Shown here one piece after another: positions 1-9,558 of a stretch of DNA of 37,555 nt. Origin of the DNA: Spirochaetota bacterium. GTDB lineage: Bacteria; Spirochaetota; UBA4802; JAFGDQ01. Location: positions 1-37,555 of the forward strand of contig JAFGSG010000144.1 of assembly GCA_016934735.1 (NCBI GenBank), given 5' to 3'. The position numbers and the translations under genes were made by a program. Position 1 is the first letter of the stretch; every line of letters begins with the position of its first letter. Below the pieces are notes generated by a model. It had not been told where the DNA came from. It made no database searches and saw only the letters and a list, made by a program, of their open reading frames with translations.

Positions 1-585
1 GAAGAGTCACAGGTTATTGTAAGGGGCATGATCGATGGCGACAGGAAAGCCTATGAGAAGTTTGTTGAAATTTACAGGCCCGTTATTCTCAGGGAATGCC
101 TTCATTTCTGCGGGGACAGCGGCAATGCCGAAGATCACCTGAACGAGGTGCTTATCCGCGCCCTGATTTCCATTGAAAGCTATGATCCTGACAGGGCATG
201 CATGGACACCTGGGTTGTGAGCATTACAAAGAATTACCTGAGAAATTTCATCAGGGACGAGCAGCAGGATGTTGAGCTTGTTTTCTGCGATCATGACGCG
301 CTTGACCTTTACGAGGCGCCAGCGCCGGAGGAAGCTGCAGCCGCGTCCGATGAAGCTATTGAGGAAGAAGCGCCGTCCATAGGCAAACTGAGGAAAGCGC
401 TCGCGTTTCTGAGCTCCAGGGACAGGGCCATACTTTTTTACAGGGCAGAGGGTTTCAGCTATGAGAATATCGCCGGGTTTCTTAAAATGAAGCCGGGAAG
501 CGCCATGGCCGCTTTTTCCAGGGCAGCGGCAAAGGTCAGGGGGATGTTTAATGAGATGCCGGAAGACGCGGCGTCAATTTTTTAA
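1..585 (+). CDS. ECF-like RNA polymerase sigma-70 family factor (5' end outside window)
   Basis: This would direct RNA polymerase to a specific promoter set. An ATG lies at base 28, but the frame is open from base 1 and reads EESQVIVRGMIDGDRKAYE, which matches the usual start of sigma region 2 (LVRRAIDGDRKAFEE-like). The real start is therefore probably upstream of the window. Region 2 covers roughly the first 85 codons seen, including a DxxDxWVxSITKN-like stretch where the -10 recognition helix lies. An acidic, Ala/Glu-rich linker follows (EEAAAASDEAIEEEAP). A C-terminal region 4 helix-turn-helix comes last (LSSRDRAILFYRAEGFSYENIAGFLKM, then GSAMAAFSRAAAKVRG). No anti-sigma factor is visible downstream; the gene is followed by a gene-free, repeat-bearing stretch. 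The family call is firm. The regulon cannot be told from sequence. Confidence 0.85.
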   Translation, partial: EESQVIVRGMIDGDRKAYEKFVEIYRPVILRECLHFCGDSGNAEDHLNEVLIRALISIESYDPDRACMDTWVVSITKNYLRNFIRDEQQDVELVFCDHDALDLYEAPAPEEAAAASDEAIEEEAPSIGKLRKALAFLSSRDRAILFYRAEGFSYENIAGFLKMKPGSAMAAFSRAAAKVRGMFNEMPEDAASIF

Positions 586-1013
586 TTTTTTATCCATATT
601 ATAAATTCCTTTGTTTCTCATATATGCTAATTGTTGAGATTCAAATATACTATTATATATAAAAAATCATGATTTTCTATATATGTTGCAGTTCATCTGA
701 ATAAAAATTGCTGATTTTTATGCAGATCCTTACTGATATTTTTAATTCTCCGCGTTCTACTCATAGAAAAACAACAGTTCGCAAGTATAAAGGGATTTTT
801 AATTTTTAGATTTAGTTTATCTTTTCATGCATGTAAGAATGCCTTTTTTAGTGCAGAACTGCATAAATAAGAGGGGCAAAAAATTCCGGGCATGCCGCTT
901 CGATACAACGCTATCAAAAAAGCATAATCCTGTGGCTGAATGATGCGCTGAGCTTACCGAAGCGAAGGGCGATTGCCCTTATCTAAGGCACCGTTTAGCA
1001 TGTGGCGTCCGTA

Positions 1014-1065
1014 GGGACATCTTGCCTTACAGGCGAATGTCATGAATTACCCCTGCGGGTGTCCC
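1014..1065. repeat. Palindromic intergenic repeat, copy 1
   Basis: This element is bounded by GGGACA (1014-1019) and TGTCCC (1060-1065). It contains the 17-mer TTGCCTTACAGGCGAAT at 1022-1038, which recurs exactly at 1124-1140 in the neighbouring element. The inner CCTTACAGG is itself a short hairpin. It resembles the small palindromes with GGGGC...GCCCC ends that are scattered between genes in many bacterial genomes. Confidence 0.6.
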
Positions 1066-1112
1066 AATGTGTTTTTTATTCCGGATATAATGATTTTAAT
1101 AACGGGATCAAT

Positions 1113-1172
1113 GCAGGGGCATTTTGCCTTACAGGCGAATTTGGATTTGCGTAATCCAATTTACGCCCCTGC
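1113..1172. repeat. Palindromic intergenic repeat, copy 2; possible terminator of the chemotaxis gene
   Basis: Perfect 8-bp ends GCAGGGGC (1113-1120) and GCCCCTGC (1165-1172) enclose the shared 17-mer (1124-1140) and an inner hairpin GGATTTGCGTAATCC (1143-1157). The element sits just past the 3' end of the minus-strand chemotaxis receptor gene, so it could fold at the end of that transcript. On the minus strand no T-run follows it; the T-run is on the plus-strand side (1173-1180). Confidence 0.55.
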
Positions 1173-1179
1173 TGTTTTT

Positions 1180-2748
1180 TTACGAAGAAACCATTTCTCC
1201 TGTCATTGAAGATAATTTGCCTGTCATTTCGTTAATGACCTCTGTCGCGGCGGAAATCTGCATTGAAATATTGACAATCTCGCCGGCAGCTTCGGAAATC
1301 TGCTGCACAGTTTTACTTGATTCATCGGTGGCGGTTTTCTGCTCGCTTGTTGATGTTTCGATTATTTTTCCGGAATCGCGTATCTTTCTTATAAGATTGT
1401 TTATTGTTAAAATTACAGTATTAATATCGCTGATAAGATTATTTATTTCGCTGAATTCATTCTCAATCCGGCGTATTCCTTCTATAAATCTGCCTGTTGC
1501 CGATGCAGATTGATCTATAAGGGTGCTGCTCTCATATATCAGCAATTTGTTTTCGTTTATTATTTTTCCAATTGCCTTGGAGTTAACGGCGGTAGCTTCA
1601 GCGAGTTTTGATATTTCGTCTGCAACTACTGCAAAACCCCGCCCTGAATCCCCGGCGCGTGCCGCTTCGATCGCCGCGTTAAGCGCGAGCAGGTTTACTT
1701 TATCCGATATTTCATAAATGACCTTGATAAAGTCGGCAATTTCATTGCTTTTTGTTTTTACGGTTGCAAACTTATCCTCGGTTAATTTCATCTGCTGCAC
1801 AGATTCCCCGGAACTTGCAGTTACATCTTTAAGCGTTTCCCTGATCTTTACGGAATTATCCTGGATGCGTTTGTTCACCGCCTGCAGATTGCCCATTGAG
1901 GCTACGGTTGTTTCCATTTCGTCGTAAAGAGCCTTCGCGGCTGTGTTTATTGATTCGGAATTGCCTGCCAGCTCTTCAAACGTCGCGGATATTTCTTCGA
2001 GTGATGCCGCCTGCTTGGTGGAAATATCATTCATGTGTATGTTTATATCAGACTGTTTCCCCGAGTGATCCCTGAGCAGCGTGATTGAATTCCTGATCTC
2101 TTCCGCCATTTTGATGTTTTTATTCAGGTTGTTTTTCGCGTCATTCCCGTTTTTTACGGCAAGCACAAGAAGATTCCTGGTCGCGCTTGCGCCGAACATG
2201 AGCGCGATTCCCACCCAGATGTACACCAGGTACCGCGTGATAATGTTGCTGGCAGGGCCTGCGGGTAAAAGTTCCGGCCTGAAGATCAGCAAGGTTGTCT
2301 GTGAAACTAAAACAAGCAGCAGTGTAAAGACAGTTGTCCTGTTTTCAAAATAAAAAACACTTAAGGCGAGTACAATATAATGCGTGGCAAACATTTCACT
2401 TGCGCCGTACACAATGTACATGCAGGACCATAATGCCATAACTATTCCTGTCAGCGTGATATAGCTGGAAAGCCTGGTCCCGGAAATTTTCCTGATATTG
2501 ACAACAGCATAGGTAATTGCAATTAAAGCAGTGACAATGCAGAATTCTGTTATCAGGGATTGATAGGTCAGATACGATGATCCTTTGCCGGTTATTTTTA
2601 TAAGTAAAGTGGCTATGTTCGCAAACAATACAATGCTGAAGAAAGCCTTGCAGAGCCTGTTATTATTGGCGATGATCATGTTTCTTACAAACTCAGCTTC
2701 ATCGGCTGACTTGTTATAAATTTCAGCTTCTTTTGCCATATTCAACAC
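1180..2748 (-). CDS. Methyl-accepting chemotaxis protein with polytopic membrane domain
   Basis: A chemoreceptor that would signal through CheA/CheW to the flagellar motor. The 522-residue protein has no classic periplasmic sensor. Residues about 30-200 form some six hydrophobic segments (for example [16 protein letters not shown] and [19 protein letters not shown]), which suggests sensing within or close to the membrane. A long alpha-helical signalling domain follows from about residue 230. The conserved hairpin tip is at about 349-380 ([20 protein letters not shown], then FAVVADEI). No C-terminal CheR-tethering pentapeptide is present; the protein ends GEMVSS. The start is supported by a strong AGAGGTG ribosome site six bases upstream and by a good promoter at 2765-2793. 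The gene is monocistronic. The sensed ligand is unknown. Confidence 0.93.
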   Translation of the reverse strand: MLNMAKEAEIYNKSADEAEFVRNMIIANNNRLCKAFFSIVLFANIATLLIKITGKGSSYLTYQSLITEFCIVTALIAITYAVVNIRKISGTRLSSYITLTGIVMALWSCMYIVYGASEMFATHYIVLALSVFYFENRTTVFTLLLVLVSQTTLLIFRPELLPAGPASNIITRYLVYIWVGIALMFGASATRNLLVLAVKNGNDAKNNLNKNIKMAEEIRNSITLLRDHSGKQSDINIHMNDISTKQAASLEEISATFEELAGNSESINTAAKALYDEMETTVASMGNLQAVNKRIQDNSVKIRETLKDVTASSGESVQQMKLTEDKFATVKTKSNEIADFIKVIYEISDKVNLLALNAAIEAARAGDSGRGFAVVADEISKLAEATAVNSKAIGKIINENKLLIYESSTLIDQSASATGRFIEGIRRIENEFSEINNLISDINTVILTINNLIRKIRDSGKIIETSTSEQKTATDESSKTVQQISEAAGEIVNISMQISAATEVINEMTGKLSSMTGEMVSS

Positions 2749-2764
2749 CTCTTTTGTTTTAGAT

Positions 2765-2793
2765 ATTATAACTGTTTTATTTTAAAAAATCAA
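2765..2793 (-). promoter_or_regulatory. Sigma70-type promoter of the chemotaxis receptor gene
   Basis: Read on the minus strand, TTGATT (2793-2788) is followed by exactly 17 bases and then a perfect TATAAT (2770-2765). This lies 17 bases upstream of the start codon and just ahead of the AGAGGTG ribosome binding site. The match is close to consensus in sequence and spacing. Confidence 0.65.
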
Positions 2794-2944
2794 ATAAAAG
2801 AAACATGCGGAGTTCGGTAAACGGGGATATGTTGCCGGGAATGATATGGATGCGGCTGAAGGGCTGTTGATGAAGCCGGAACATATGCCGGACAAATGGG
2901 AAAAATTTAATTTTTTGGAGGTGGTATGCTGCTAACGAATCGAA

Positions 2945-3765
2945 TCACAACGGCGGATAAAACACACCTACAATAACAAATGGATTTTTTGCAATGCTAT
3001 GGAATTGTCTTGTTGTCCCAAGATACAAATAAATGGCCTTTTTGCTGAATTCAGTCAGATACTTTTCTTTTACTTTATCGACAGCGTCTTTTTCATTTCC
3101 ATTACTGCTTCTTAAGGAGTTCCAGTATAATTGCCCTATTTCCCAGTCTTCAATCATCAATGTACTTTCACGACCGTTAATATCTGTAAACTTATACGAA
3201 AATTTATACGGCAGCTTTTTGACCATTTTATAAGTATTCAGGATTTCATCTTTTTCTTTATCGGAGAACAGATCCCCTTGCCTTTTCTGATCTTCAACTA
3301 TTTCAAGAATATCTTTCGGCCAATCACGTTCTTTTTCAGCTTCAACTATAAAATCATTTATTTTCTCCGGCTTAAAGACGCACAAAGAAAGAGAATTATT
3401 CTCTTTTGCTTCTTTAATGATTGTTCCCATATCATTGAAAACATTACATTTTTCCAGTATTATCTTTTTTCTTTCATGCCATTTATTCTTTGTATCAATT
3501 ATATCCAGTAGCTTAATGTCGTCCCAACTAAATAATTTATAACTTTCCGGCCGATGATCTGAAATATTTTAGCAACCTGAACTTCAAGCCATTGATATTT
3601 TTTATATCGCTTTGTGAATTCAAGCAGCCTGAATGGTATTGGATATATTCTTATCCATGCCCCGTCTTCTTTTACTCCGGCTGTACAGCTTAATTCGCCG
3701 TACTTTTTTGAAATGGTTGGATATGTTTTTACGGTAATGAGGATTTTAACTTTTTCTGTTTTCAA
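2945..3765 (-). pseudogene. Conserved hypothetical partner of the DUF488 gene, broken by a frameshift
   Basis: Two open frames on the minus strand, 3765-3499 and a frame running from about 3559 to 2945, make one continuous protein of about 273 residues if a single base is restored. The first part reads VKILITVKTYPTISKKYGEL...RIYPIPFRLLEF...YQWLEVQVAKIF. It then falls out of frame, and the second frame continues DHRPESYKLFSWDD...LCVFKPEKIN...DWEIGQLYW...FVIVGVFYPP. The break lies at about 3559-3570, where one base appears to be missing next to an A/T run. The ATG overlaps the upstream DUF488 stop as ATGA, so the two are translationally coupled. I recall the pattern KTYP, CTAG, RIYP, RPES from hypothetical proteins encoded beside DUF488, but no function is known to me. 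The break could be real decay or a sequence error. Confidence 0.7.
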
Positions 3766-4622
3766 AGGAGTTGTATTGGCGCTGAATATTCCTTATTTAA
3801 TTTATTCAATATTCTTGATCTGTGGCACATCTTAATATCGCTTTCAAAACAGGTTATTGCTATTTTTTTATTGTTTTCGTATTGCTGATAAATCTGTTTT
3901 AATAAATCGTCTGATTTTGCTAAAATATTTTTTTCATAAGTATCAAACAGCCGTTGATAATCCGATATTGTCTTTAAATTTTGTCTGGATTGAGAAGGTA
4001 TTCCTAGTCCTGGAATATGTATATATTTGATGTTTAACTCCGAACAGGCTGAGGAGAGAGTCTTTTTCGAAAATCCATACTTCATGCTTATAGGATTTTT
4101 TCTTACGTCGATCAGGACGACAATTTTATTAGCTACAAGAGCCAATAAATACTGGTCGATTGTTTTGCCTTCATAGCCTATGGAATAAAATGATTTATCG
4201 TTATTTTGATGCCCCGTTTCTTTTTGATTACTTGGATTACCGGAATAAAAAGGATGTTTTGAAAAAATATATTCATCAAGGCTTTTGCTGTCAATTGTGC
4301 TGAATTGATATGACAGCCTGTCCATTGTCTCGTTATCTGATTGCTTTATATATGATCTTATATTGCTTTTAAACAACAACTCAAGTTTATTATTATTGCT
4401 TATCATGCCGAGAGTTCCAAGCCTGTTAATATCCGCCTGCGCCATAAAAGAAAACGGGCTATTGCTGACAGGAACGAAATAATATTCCGAATTTTCTTTT
4501 TTTGTACTGCTGAATATGAATAGTAACTTCTGGAAATCACTATTTGATAACCTGTTGTTAAATTTATTAATTAGGGACAATAGTAATTTTTGTCTGTAGA
4601 ATTGTGGTAATTTAGGCTGCAT
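3762..4622 (-). CDS. DUF488 family protein with N-terminal extension
   Basis: Residues about 145-285 match the DUF488 family. YSIGYEGKTIDQYL opens the domain and LIDVRKNPISMKYGFSKKTL contains the typical DVR plus S/F-K pattern. A conserved CFESDIKMCHRSRI lies close to the C-terminus, where Cys and His are characteristic. The first 140 residues are a separate, probably winged-helix-like region (LLLSLINKFNNRLSNSDFQKLL). The biochemical role of DUF488 is not established; members often sit near restriction or nucleic-acid-processing genes, as here. It overlaps its downstream partner by 4 bp. It starts 76 bases after the metallopeptidase gene, so it may be the tail of the hsd operon or a separate unit. 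Codon use is strongly A+T-rich. Confidence 0.8.
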   Translation of the reverse strand: MQPKLPQFYRQKLLLSLINKFNNRLSNSDFQKLLFIFSSTKKENSEYYFVPVSNSPFSFMAQADINRLGTLGMISNNNKLELLFKSNIRSYIKQSDNETMDRLSYQFSTIDSKSLDEYIFSKHPFYSGNPSNQKETGHQNNDKSFYSIGYEGKTIDQYLLALVANKIVVLIDVRKNPISMKYGFSKKTLSSACSELNIKYIHIPGLGIPSQSRQNLKTISDYQRLFDTYEKNILAKSDDLLKQIYQQYENNKKIAITCFESDIKMCHRSRILNKLNKEYSAPIQLL

Positions 4623-4698
4623 TTAATTGTCCGATTATATGAAAATTTTAAGCAACTAAATATTAGATCGGGAGAAAATGTAAAGAAATATAAATTAT

Positions 4699-5415
4699 TT
4701 AATAACTCCAATCCGCATGACTTATCGGCAGTTTATTTAACTCAATCTTTAATTGCTTCCATTGAGGCAAAAACTTATCCATGTAATATAAAAATTTTTC
4801 ATTATGATGCCTTTCAAAAAGATGAACCATTTCGTGTACAATAATATATTCAAGGCAATGCTCTGGTTTTTTAACTAACTCAAGATTCAACCAGATTCTC
4901 TTCTTCTCAATGTTGCACGAACCCCATTTTGTTTTCATTTGTTTTACTTGCCATTCGTTCACTTTAATATTCATCAACTTTTCCCATTTTTCAATTAATC
5001 CGGGGATTTGTGTCTTAAGTTGGGAACGATACCATTTGATCATTACTTCATGGCGTTTTTGGACAGGTGTTTTTGGTTTAATGTAGAGATTAATATAAGT
5101 TTTGTTCTTTAAAATAACCTTTGGTCTTGAATCAGCCTCAATAACATTTAACAAGTATCTTCTGCCCTGAAAATAATGACTTTCCCTGTTTTTGTATTCT
5201 CTTGGAGAAATCCTTTCCTGACCTTCGAATTTTTTCTGCTGACGCTTAATCCAGCCTATTTTTGAAACAGCAAAAAGCCTTATTGCTTCATCATTTACCT
5301 TTAAAGGCGCGGCAATACGCACCCTGCCTTTCGGAGGATAAACTCCCAGATGTATGTTTTTTATGTTTTTGCGAATAACGTCTATTTTTATGTTACTGAT
5401 AAACATTTCATTCAT
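4699..5415 (-). CDS. SprT/YgjP-like (DUF45) zinc metallopeptidase
   Basis: This is a predicted zinc-dependent peptidase of the M48/YgjP class. The active-site motif HEMVHLFERHH lies at about residues 194-204 of 238: two His plus the catalytic Glu of HExxH, with a further His pair. The family signature KTKWGSCN...RIWLNLELV sits about 45 residues before it. There is no signal peptide or membrane segment, so it is cytoplasmic. Its ATG shares one base with the hsdR stop (TAATG, 5417-5413), indicating coupled translation. Such peptidases are a recurrent companion of type I restriction loci, but their role there is unproven; processing or turnover of the HsdR protein is only a guess. A second in-frame ATG six bases on is possible. 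Confidence 0.88.
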   Translation of the reverse strand: MNEMFISNIKIDVIRKNIKNIHLGVYPPKGRVRIAAPLKVNDEAIRLFAVSKIGWIKRQQKKFEGQERISPREYKNRESHYFQGRRYLLNVIEADSRPKVILKNKTYINLYIKPKTPVQKRHEVMIKWYRSQLKTQIPGLIEKWEKLMNIKVNEWQVKQMKTKWGSCNIEKKRIWLNLELVKKPEHCLEYIIVHEMVHLFERHHNEKFLYYMDKFLPQWKQLKIELNKLPISHADWSY

Positions 5416-8400
5416 TAATAATCTCTTTGGTTTTTTACAAGCTCGAAAATTTTATGAATATCTTCCTCTTTTTTAACTCCATACTTTTTTAACTCTTCTT
5501 CAACAGCCAGTCTGACTTCTTTTAATTTGATCTTATGATCCCTCCACCCATCCTTTTTGGTTGTCATTATTTTTTGATCCAGTTCATTTGCCAGAGTCTC
5601 GTTTCTTCCAAGGTTATCGTATAAATTTCTTTTTGCTGAACTGTTAAGAGATGAAGGGTAATCTTTTTTAATGTCAGGTTTTTTTATCTTAGCTGACAGG
5701 GCAATTATCTGACGCAAGTATTTCTCATACTCTAAAGTTTCTTCTTTTCTCAATCTGATCAATTCATCCAGAAGTTCACTCATTTTCTCATAATAAATCG
5801 GGTTAACAGGTCTTTCTTCAATGATTAACTTGCGCAGGTTGTTTTCAATCGTTTCCGCCATTGCTTCATGATCATTGCGAATGCCTTCAGGTACTCCACT
5901 TAGAGCGTCTTTTCCTCTTTCAACAAGCAGCTCAACTAAGCTGAAATCATCAAAATTGGCAAGCATCCTGCTTTCTTCTGCTCCGATATAACTGTCAATA
6001 AGATGCCTCATAGCCGGTTCGTATTGTTTTAAATCAACATAGTCTCCGCTTGCCAGTTGCACTTCTTTTCTCAGAACCTCAAAATGTTTTACATCTTCCT
6101 TAATTGCCGCAATTTCTCTCTCGCTATACCCTGCTTCTTTCATTTCTTCGGCAACATTAGCATAAGCCCTGATCAGTGCAATCGCGTGCTTGTATAACGA
6201 GACACGTCTTGGTTCAGTGTCTTTCAGTTCATCCGGGTTTTGCGTGTCTTTGCCACAGAAGAATTTAATGTGGGCTTTTGTGTCTTTGGGAGGTTCTACT
6301 GGTTCGCACAAAGCCTTTATCGCTTCCAATGCTTCATCAAGTTGTTCTTTGCCTTTTTGCAGACGATCTTTTAGTAAGCCTTCAATATCGGATTTGTCAT
6401 AGCCGCTGAAAGCATCCGATGTATAATCTTTATATGCCTCTTCAAGGCTGTTGAATAAATCCATGTAGTCAATTATGTAGCCGTATTCTTTATCGTCTCC
6501 GTCAAGCCGGTTTACTCGACAGACTGCCTGAAACAGTCCATGATCGTGCATTTTCCTGTCAATATAAAGGTAAGTCGCAGGCGGAGCGTCAAAACCCGTG
6601 AGAAGTTTATTTACTACAATAAGCAGCTTCATTTGAGCAGGTTCTTCAACGAACTTTTTCTTCACTTCTGTTTCAAATTGCTCAACTTTATTAATTGCCT
6701 TTTCAGGATCTTCGTTGAAATAATCAGCCAGCATTCTTTTATAGATATCATATTGCTGTAACTTTTCGGTGTAACCTTCACCTGATTCTTCGCCTTTAAT
6801 TGATGCGGGTGAGGGAGCAAATGAGGTAACTATTGCGCAATTCTTTAATCCGGCGTTCTGGAATAATTCATAATAACGGCATGCGTTATATATGCTGTCC
6901 GAAATCAACAATGCATTGCCCCTTCCGTTCTGAAGTCGTTCTTTCTTCTCCATGTCCATCATGATATCGAGCATGATCTTTTCTAAGCGAGACTTTGAAC
7001 TGAATAGCTTTTTCAGAGTTCCCCATTTTTGCTTTAGCTCTGTCTTTGCAAATTCGGTCAAATTACGGGTTTTAAGTTCAAACCATTCGTCTATTTTTGC
7101 CGGTGACGTTATTTTTTGTTCAATGTCTCTTGCTTCATAACGTAAATCCAGGATTACTTTATCATTTACTCCTTCGTTGAATTTATATGTGTGAATATAT
7201 CTTCCAAATACTTCAAGGCTGGTTTGTTTGTCTGTCTTTAGTAAGGGCGTTCCGGTAAATCCGATGAATATTGCATTTGGCAGGAATTCATTCATTGCAT
7301 CATGCAGCTTGCCGGATTGTGTTCTGTGACATTCATCAACAAAAACATAAATGTCGCCTTTGGCTTTGTAGTTTTTTGGAATGCTGCTTTTTAATTCGCG
7401 CAAATATTCGTCTACATCTCCTTCTTCTTTTCCGCCGAATTTGTGAATTAATGAACACATAAGCCACGGCATACTGTCATTTAATTTACTTAAAAGGTCT
7501 TTTCCGCTTGTTGTCCGGTATATCTTTTCCTGTACGCCAATATATACTTTTTCTATCTGTTCATCCAGTTCTTCGCGATCAGTAATTATCAACACCCTGC
7601 CGTTTGGATTGTATTCTCTTATCCATTTGGTCAGCCAGACCATTATCAAACTTTTGCCGCTTCCCTGCGTGTTCCAGATTATTCCGCCTTCTTTTCGTTC
7701 AAGGAAATCCTGAGAAGCTTTTACAGCGAAGTATTGATTGTGCCGCGGCAGCTTCTTTATCCCGCGGTCATAGACTACGAAATCATGCAGCAATTCAATG
7801 AACCTTTCTTTGTTGAATAATTCGATAATATGCTTATCTAGCAATAAGTCATATTTTGCAGCTCTATCTCTTATTGATTTTGTCAATTTAAGAAGGGAAG
7901 CGTCGTTTTTATTTACTTCTTCACTTACTTCCTTCCATTTCATGAAATATTTTTCTTTAATTTCAATAGCAGCGTAAGCAATCCCTTCTGTGTCATTCCC
8001 TGCTGTAACGTATTGGATTGTTGTAAAGAAGGGCTTAATAAATATATGCTTTTGATTATCTAAATTCTGGCGAATACCCTCGGAAATAGAAACGATGCTT
8101 CGTTTTAATTCAAGAACACCAAGAGCAATACCGTTTACATAAATTACAATATCAGGCCGTTTGTCGTGAATGCCTTTTATTGTTACTTCTTCCGCAATTG
8201 CGAAGTCGTTTTTAAGAGGATTTTCCCAGTCAATAAGCCATACCGTCTCTTTGTTGTGGCCTATTTCCGGCTGAACATTTACTCCGTAACGGAGCATTGA
8301 ATAGACTTCTTTGTTTACTTCATATAATGATTTGCTTTGGTCATTGGCTGTTTTTGTAAATTCGTAGAGGGCTTTATTTATCAGGTTTTTGTTATATTTC

Positions 8401-8555
8401 TTTCTGGTGAGGTATTCAATTAATAATTCTTCTTCGATATTACTGTTGTCTTCGCGTTCTTCCCAGTTGCCGAGATATTTGTAACTAAGTTCTTTATCGA
8501 AAAGTTTAATTACTCTATTTTGTGTTTCCCGTTCTTTTTTACCGATTTCGCTCAT
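5415..8555 (-). CDS. hsdR: Type I restriction enzyme, R subunit (nuclease and translocase)
   Basis: This subunit pulls DNA past the HsdM2S core and cuts it when the site is unmethylated. The 1046-residue protein is in the normal size range. The N-terminal PD-(D/E)XK nuclease is visible as DIVIYVNGIALGVLELKRS (about 135-153). The translocase has Walker A NTQGSGKS (about 298-305), motif II FVDECHR (about 406), motif III FTGTPLL, and motif VI QAVCRVNRLDGD. A long helical C-terminal region would contact the methyltransferase. The start has an AAAGGAG ribosome site about 11 bases upstream. It lies downstream of hsdM and hsdS, separated from them by two accessory genes, and is coupled to the metallopeptidase gene. 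All key motifs are intact, so it is probably active. Confidence 0.95.
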   Translation of the reverse strand: MSEIGKKERETQNRVIKLFDKELSYKYLGNWEEREDNSNIEEELLIEYLTRKKYNKNLINKALYEFTKTANDQSKSLYEVNKEVYSMLRYGVNVQPEIGHNKETVWLIDWENPLKNDFAIAEEVTIKGIHDKRPDIVIYVNGIALGVLELKRSIVSISEGIRQNLDNQKHIFIKPFFTTIQYVTAGNDTEGIAYAAIEIKEKYFMKWKEVSEEVNKNDASLLKLTKSIRDRAAKYDLLLDKHIIELFNKERFIELLHDFVVYDRGIKKLPRHNQYFAVKASQDFLERKEGGIIWNTQGSGKSLIMVWLTKWIREYNPNGRVLIITDREELDEQIEKVYIGVQEKIYRTTSGKDLLSKLNDSMPWLMCSLIHKFGGKEEGDVDEYLRELKSSIPKNYKAKGDIYVFVDECHRTQSGKLHDAMNEFLPNAIFIGFTGTPLLKTDKQTSLEVFGRYIHTYKFNEGVNDKVILDLRYEARDIEQKITSPAKIDEWFELKTRNLTEFAKTELKQKWGTLKKLFSSKSRLEKIMLDIMMDMEKKERLQNGRGNALLISDSIYNACRYYELFQNAGLKNCAIVTSFAPSPASIKGEESGEGYTEKLQQYDIYKRMLADYFNEDPEKAINKVEQFETEVKKKFVEEPAQMKLLIVVNKLLTGFDAPPATYLYIDRKMHDHGLFQAVCRVNRLDGDDKEYGYIIDYMDLFNSLEEAYKDYTSDAFSGYDKSDIEGLLKDRLQKGKEQLDEALEAIKALCEPVEPPKDTKAHIKFFCGKDTQNPDELKDTEPRRVSLYKHAIALIRAYANVAEEMKEAGYSEREIAAIKEDVKHFEVLRKEVQLASGDYVDLKQYEPAMRHLIDSYIGAEESRMLANFDDFSLVELLVERGKDALSGVPEGIRNDHEAMAETIENNLRKLIIEERPVNPIYYEKMSELLDELIRLRKEETLEYEKYLRQIIALSAKIKKPDIKKDYPSSLNSSAKRNLYDNLGRNETLANELDQKIMTTKKDGWRDHKIKLKEVRLAVEEELKKYGVKKEEDIHKIFELVKNQRDY

Positions 8556-8615
8556 ATAAGTTTGAATCTCCTTTGGAAGGATTTCAACAGCTTATTTTTT
8601 TATTGAAACAAACTT

Positions 8616-9542
8616 TTAACTCTTAATTAATTTAAAACTCGCTTTATACTTGTAAAACTCAACATTATTGATAACAGACAATGATCTTTTTAATTTCGGA
8701 TCATCCTCTTTTGCTATTATGATTCCTTTTACTAGTTGATTTTCTTCTGCTAGTTCTTCCTTAACGCAGCCCATATATCTTAATACTTGCCCGACAACAG
8801 CGTCGCTTGCCCTGCCTTTTTTCAGTTCAATAACAAGCAACGTCTTTTTATCTTTGCTTATTGCGAGTATGTCAATTGGCCCTGTTTCTGTTGGGTACTG
8901 CTGGCCTGCAAGTTCGCCATCTTCTTCGAAAATATCGTATTCTTTACTTAATTCGGTCTGTTTCCAGTTTTCTACTAAAAAATCTTCTAAATGTTTTTCC
9001 AGTGCAAAATCTGAAGGATCTTCAATTGTCTCATCTGTTGAAATTATAACAGCAGGTCTGTTCCCGCTTATTAACTTTTCAATCTCTTCTGCATGTTTGG
9101 TTATTTCGCTACCCGTACCTATTGATCCTGTAGAATGTCGTAAATCATCACTCATTATTGCACGGTCAATTGTGCTGGGATACCATTTAACAGTTCTTCG
9201 ATGAGGTAAATTTTCACTAGAATGGTAGGAATAATCATCTAGTATTTCGCCAACAAAATAGCTTCCTTCACCATTTGGGCAAAGAACAATGTCTCCGTTT
9301 TTAATTCCCTTGCAAATAGTCCATAATGCACCACAAGCAAGACCTGCAGCAATTCTGCTTTTATCCGGGTGTTTTTCAATATAGATAGGAATATATTTTT
9401 TATTAAACTCCTTCCAGTTATCGTGGAGTTTATTCGTAAAGTCTAAATCACCGAGAAAGCCAGCACCAATGAAATTACCTTTAAAACATTCATCAGCATA
9501 AATGCTTTTTCTTCCTAACATTATTCTGTAATATTTTTTCAT
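8616..9542 (-). CDS. NucS/DUF91-like PD-(D/E)XK endonuclease with extra N-terminal domain
   Basis: A predicted DNA endonuclease. Residues about 175-300 match the NucS C-terminal fold: LEKHLEDFLVENW, then GPIDILAIS (catalytic Asp at about 222), then VIELKKGRASDAVVGQVLRY (Glu and Lys of the E-x-K at about 235), and GIIIAKE. Residues 1-165 form a different domain (MLGRKSIYADECFKGNFIGAGF...GDIVLCPNGEGSYFVGEI). It resembles N-terminal recognition modules of Mrr-like nucleases, although I cannot assign it firmly. It sits between the GxxExxY gene and hsdR in the restriction operon, 60 bases from hsdR, with a GGGAG ribosome site. It could be an independent, modification-sensitive defence nuclease or an accessory of the type I system. 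Confidence 0.8.
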   Translation of the reverse strand: MKKYYRIMLGRKSIYADECFKGNFIGAGFLGDLDFTNKLHDNWKEFNKKYIPIYIEKHPDKSRIAAGLACGALWTICKGIKNGDIVLCPNGEGSYFVGEILDDYSYHSSENLPHRRTVKWYPSTIDRAIMSDDLRHSTGSIGTGSEITKHAEEIEKLISGNRPAVIISTDETIEDPSDFALEKHLEDFLVENWKQTELSKEYDIFEEDGELAGQQYPTETGPIDILAISKDKKTLLVIELKKGRASDAVVGQVLRYMGCVKEELAEENQLVKGIIIAKEDDPKLKRSLSVINNVEFYKYKASFKLIKS

Positions 9543-9558
9543 ACTGGAACTCCCTTTT

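Larger units (their letters stand above)
586..1179. other. Gene-free stretch with small palindromic repeats
   Basis: No credible coding region lies here. The first part is A+T-rich and contains a perfect 14-bp palindrome (AAAATCATGATTTT, 662-675). From about 945 the composition becomes G+C-richer: a small hairpin AAGGGC-GATT-GCCCTT lies at 965-980, followed by two related palindromic elements that share a 17-bp direct repeat. Those elements are listed separately. Confidence 0.7.
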
